Assembly (NCBI GenBank): GCA_964638715.1
Contig: CAZWZF010000110.1
Location: forward strand, 1-6,218
Direction: 5' to 3'
DNA: 6,218 bases
DNA from: JBAXQQ01 sp037131695
GTDB taxonomy: Bacteria > Armatimonadota > Hebobacteria > CAIYQO01
Shown here in pieces: positions 6,047 to 6,218 of the stretch. The notes under the pieces were generated by a model that saw only the letters and a list, made by a program, of their open reading frames with translations, did no database searches and was not told the origin of the DNA. Positions within the stretch are counted from its first letter, which is position 1, and the number at the start of each line of letters is the position of its first letter. Both the position numbers and the translations under genes were made by a program.

Positions 6047-6076
6047 GGGAACGCCAATCAGGAGATTGGCGTTCCC
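6047..6076. terminator. Perfect 13-bp hairpin between the minus-strand genes
   Basis: GGGAACGCCAATC (6047-6059) and GATTGGCGTTCCC (6064-6076) are perfect inverted copies around a four-base loop. On the minus strand it begins 11 bases after the TAA of the upstream gene and ends 33 bases before the next ATG. No T run follows directly (TGAGAGTTAAATT), so it may stabilise or process the transcript, reduce read-through, or be a palindromic repeat unit instead of a full terminator. Confidence 0.6.
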
Positions 6077-6087
6077 GGGTGATATCT

Positions 6088-6218
6088 TTATTTCACTTCC
6101 GGTACCAGACATACGACATCGACAACTTTACCTGCGGCAACTGCCGGCACCATGTTGCCGGATATCTGTTTGCCATTCACAGTCAATTGCAGTGTTTCTA
6201 CTGCAGATTGTTTTATGG
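6088..6218 (-). CDS. C-terminal end of a gene cut by the window edge (possibly GH94-like)
   Basis: The last 42 residues are visible, ending VVCLVPEVK before TAA at 6090-6088; the frame is open to the window edge. The segment LQLTVNGKQISGNMVPA followed by GKVVDVVCLV reads as beta strands around an NGKxIxGNxxP turn. This resembles the C-terminal end of cellobiose/chitobiose-phosphorylase-type (GH94) enzymes, where a DGKxIxGNxI stretch is common. The match is short and the family call is tentative. Codon use (GTA CCG GAA GTG AAA) fits a real gene. It is upstream of and on the same strand as the GHL6-type gene, with 74 bases between them, so one sugar-degrading operon is plausible. Confidence 0.65.
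   Translation of the reverse strand, partial: IKQSAVETLQLTVNGKQISGNMVPAVAAGKVVDVVCLVPEVK

Overview
The window looks like part of a bacterial chromosome of moderate base composition. The protein-coding stretches are visibly richer in G+C than the very A+T-rich spacers. Three gene families here, a GHL6-type putative glycoside hydrolase, a divergent uroporphyrinogen-decarboxylase (URO-D) superfamily protein and a PF12831-type FAD oxidoreductase, are often expanded in Planctomycetes/Lentisphaerae-like (PVC) and related environmental lineages. That is the best taxonomic guess, but it is an inference from gene content. No rRNA, tRNA, CRISPR array or transposase gene is visible.

Layout. Positions 1-364 hold no supported gene. 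They contain a compact inverted-repeat element (155-295, MITE-like) and a run of four A+T heptads (334-361). A minus-strand gene (365-874) encodes a small PAS-type sensor with two cysteine clusters and has a good sigma-70-like promoter at 930-958. It diverges, across an A+T-rich spacer, from a plus-strand cluster: an FAD-dependent oxidoreductase (1037-2392), a 41-residue single-span membrane peptide with a strong ribosome binding site (2418-2543), and a URO-D-like protein (2654-3745). A convergent spacer (3746-3958) carries a second, inverted copy of one arm of the repeat element, a separate hairpin and heptads at both ends. The minus-strand cluster that follows is read right to left. It starts with the C-terminal end of a gene cut by the window edge (6088-6218, possibly a GH94-like phosphorylase), followed by a hairpin spacer and a 684-residue GHL6-type putative glycoside hydrolase (3959-6013).

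How the parts may work together. The minus-strand pair fits intracellular carbohydrate breakdown, since the hydrolase has no visible signal peptide. The plus-strand cluster has redox and one-carbon/tetrapyrrole-type folds, but the substrates cannot be read from the sequence. The PAS protein may sense redox state or a metal.

The most unusual signal is non-coding. All three genes that end a visible transcription unit (PAS, URO-D-like, GHL6) are followed within 0-5 bases of the stop codon by tandem heptads of consensus AATTANG, always in the same orientation relative to transcription. Genes that end inside a cluster lack them. At two of the three sites the larger repeat element lies next to or close behind the heptads.
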